From NCBI GenBank assembly GCA_900066355.1, contig FMEL01000001.1, positions 1-64,000 on the forward strand: DNA of 64,000 bases, in the 5' to 3' direction. Shown here in pieces: positions 63,591-64,000 of this stretch. A program made the translations under genes and the position numbers. Position 1 is the stretch's first letter. Every line of letters begins with the position of its first letter. The DNA is from an uncultured Ruminococcus sp. GTDB taxonomy: Bacteria; Bacillota; Clostridia; Lachnospirales; Lachnospiraceae. The notes below the pieces were generated by a model that saw only the letters and a list, made by a program, of their open reading frames with translations, was not told the DNA's origin and did no database searches.

Positions 63591-63827
63591 ATGAAAACAT
63601 TAAAAATCTCGCTGAATTCTATCGATAAAGTGAAAGCATTTGTTAACGAGATCAGTAAATTTGACTGTGACTTTGACTTAGTATCCGGAAGATATGTGAT
63701 CGATGCAAAATCCATCATGGGTATCTTCAGTTTAGACTTATCCAAACCGATCAATCTGAATATCCACGCTGAAGGCAGCATGCTTGATACTATTCTGACA
63801 ATCGTACAGCCATATGTAATTGAATGA
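63591..63827 (+). CDS. HPr-like protein lacking the active-site histidine
   Basis: 78 residues, start preceded by AGGGAGG. The fold and length are those of HPr, with the Ser-46 regulatory region kept (DAKSIMGIFSLDLSKP, about 38-53). The His-15 motif GLHARPA is replaced by NSIDKVKAF, so it cannot accept phosphate from enzyme I. The Ser region suggests a regulator like Crh in Bacillus rather than a sugar-transport carrier, but Crh itself has Gln at that place. It faces away from the mtaB gene and is followed by a terminator. Confidence 0.82.
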   Translation: MKTLKISLNSIDKVKAFVNEISKFDCDFDLVSGRYVIDAKSIMGIFSLDLSKPINLNIHAEGSMLDTILTIVQPYVIE

Positions 63828-63871
63828 TCTGTATCATCTCCTTAAGGAGATCATGAAAGTAAGACAGTTTT

Positions 63872-63909
63872 AAAACAGCTTCTGTGCATACGCATGAGAA
63901 GCTGTTTTT
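63872..63909. terminator. Bidirectional intrinsic terminator
   Basis: AAAACAGCTTCT pairs with AGAAGCTGTTTT, with a CATACGCATG upper stem and flanking A/T tracts. It lies between the HPr-like gene and the convergent partial gene. Confidence 0.88.
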
Positions 63910-63938
63910 ATGTTTTATGGGAAACTACTCCATACTGT

Positions 63939-64000
63939 TTACTGAATTTCGATTACTTCTGTAGATGCCAGCGCTTCTTCTACAAGCTGGTCGATCTTCT
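63939..64000 (-). CDS. C-terminal fragment of an unidentified protein
   Basis: The last 19 codons and a TAA stop (63939-63941) of a minus-strand gene enter from the right edge: KIDQLVEEALASTEVIEIQ. The frame is open to the window end and faces the terminator at 63872-63909. Too short to identify. Confidence 0.55.
   Translation of the reverse strand, partial: KIDQLVEEALASTEVIEIQ

Overview
The window looks like chromosome of a spore-forming gut Firmicute of the Lachnospiraceae type. This rests on gene content: DUF5717/DUF5716 proteins, the RuvX/IreB/DUF1292/RNase J block, an MtaB-HPr pair, a PPi-type phosphofructokinase, a short sporulation sigma factor K, and AT-leaning low/mid-GC codon use. 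No rRNA, tRNA, CRISPR array or complete insertion sequence was seen.

Region 1 (1-34910, all minus strand) is the remarkable part. It is one tightly packed array of 16 genes read right to left, with most junctions overlapping or within about 50 bases. It starts from a sigma-A-type promoter (34882-34910), a compact cobalamin-type riboswitch (about 34752-34866) and an intrinsic terminator (34706-34741). The genes are, in order: a cytosolic leucine-rich-repeat protein; a membrane-anchored surface protein with an alpha/alpha-toroid domain; a lipoprotein with a DUF4430 (transcobalamin C-terminal-like) domain; a complete ECF transporter (EcfT, fused double EcfA ATPase, S component); MoxR, DUF58 and a transglutaminase-like membrane protein whose catalytic Cys position is Asp; a membrane-anchored DUF4430 protein; a 1991-residue anchored protein with a PQQ-like beta-propeller; a secreted LRR/Big_2/Fn3 protein; a toroid lipoprotein; a 1645-residue secreted protein with a toroid; a DUF4430 protein; and a second DUF4430-containing giant that is frameshifted near 3490 and runs off the left edge. 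Vertebrate intrinsic factor and transcobalamin consist of an alpha6/alpha6 toroid plus a beta domain related to DUF4430. Here the two halves sit on separate surface proteins, three with the toroid and four with DUF4430, next to an ECF importer and behind a cobalamin riboswitch. My reading is a Gram-positive surface system that captures and imports cobalamin or another corrinoid. The ligand is inferred, not shown.

Region 2 (34902-47895) is mostly housekeeping: a TIM-barrel isomerase-like protein, DUF951, a sirtuin, class B sortase, EamA transporter, PPi-type phosphofructokinase (the only plus-strand gene here), NCS2 nucleobase permease, a decayed transporter remnant, a class II aldolase-family protein, a Csp-like subtilase, Lgt, a ureohydrolase-fold protein and class II fructose-bisphosphate aldolase. 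Two nearly identical 42-base intergenic repeats lie at 38477 and 43497.

Region 3 (48020-56677) holds a three-gene minus-strand operon (DUF5717, DUF5716 with an actin/Hsp70-like N-terminus, and a TPR-like protein), then plus-strand sigK without a pro-sequence and a secreted glycosidase-like DUF5722 protein.

Region 4 (56756-64000) holds tRNA modification and RNA/cell-cycle genes on the minus strand: a U32 protein plus TrmR (wobble-uridine modification), an MltG-like fragment, RNase J, DUF1292, RuvX, IreB and MtaB. It ends with an HPr-like protein lacking the active-site His and the last 19 codons of an unidentified gene.
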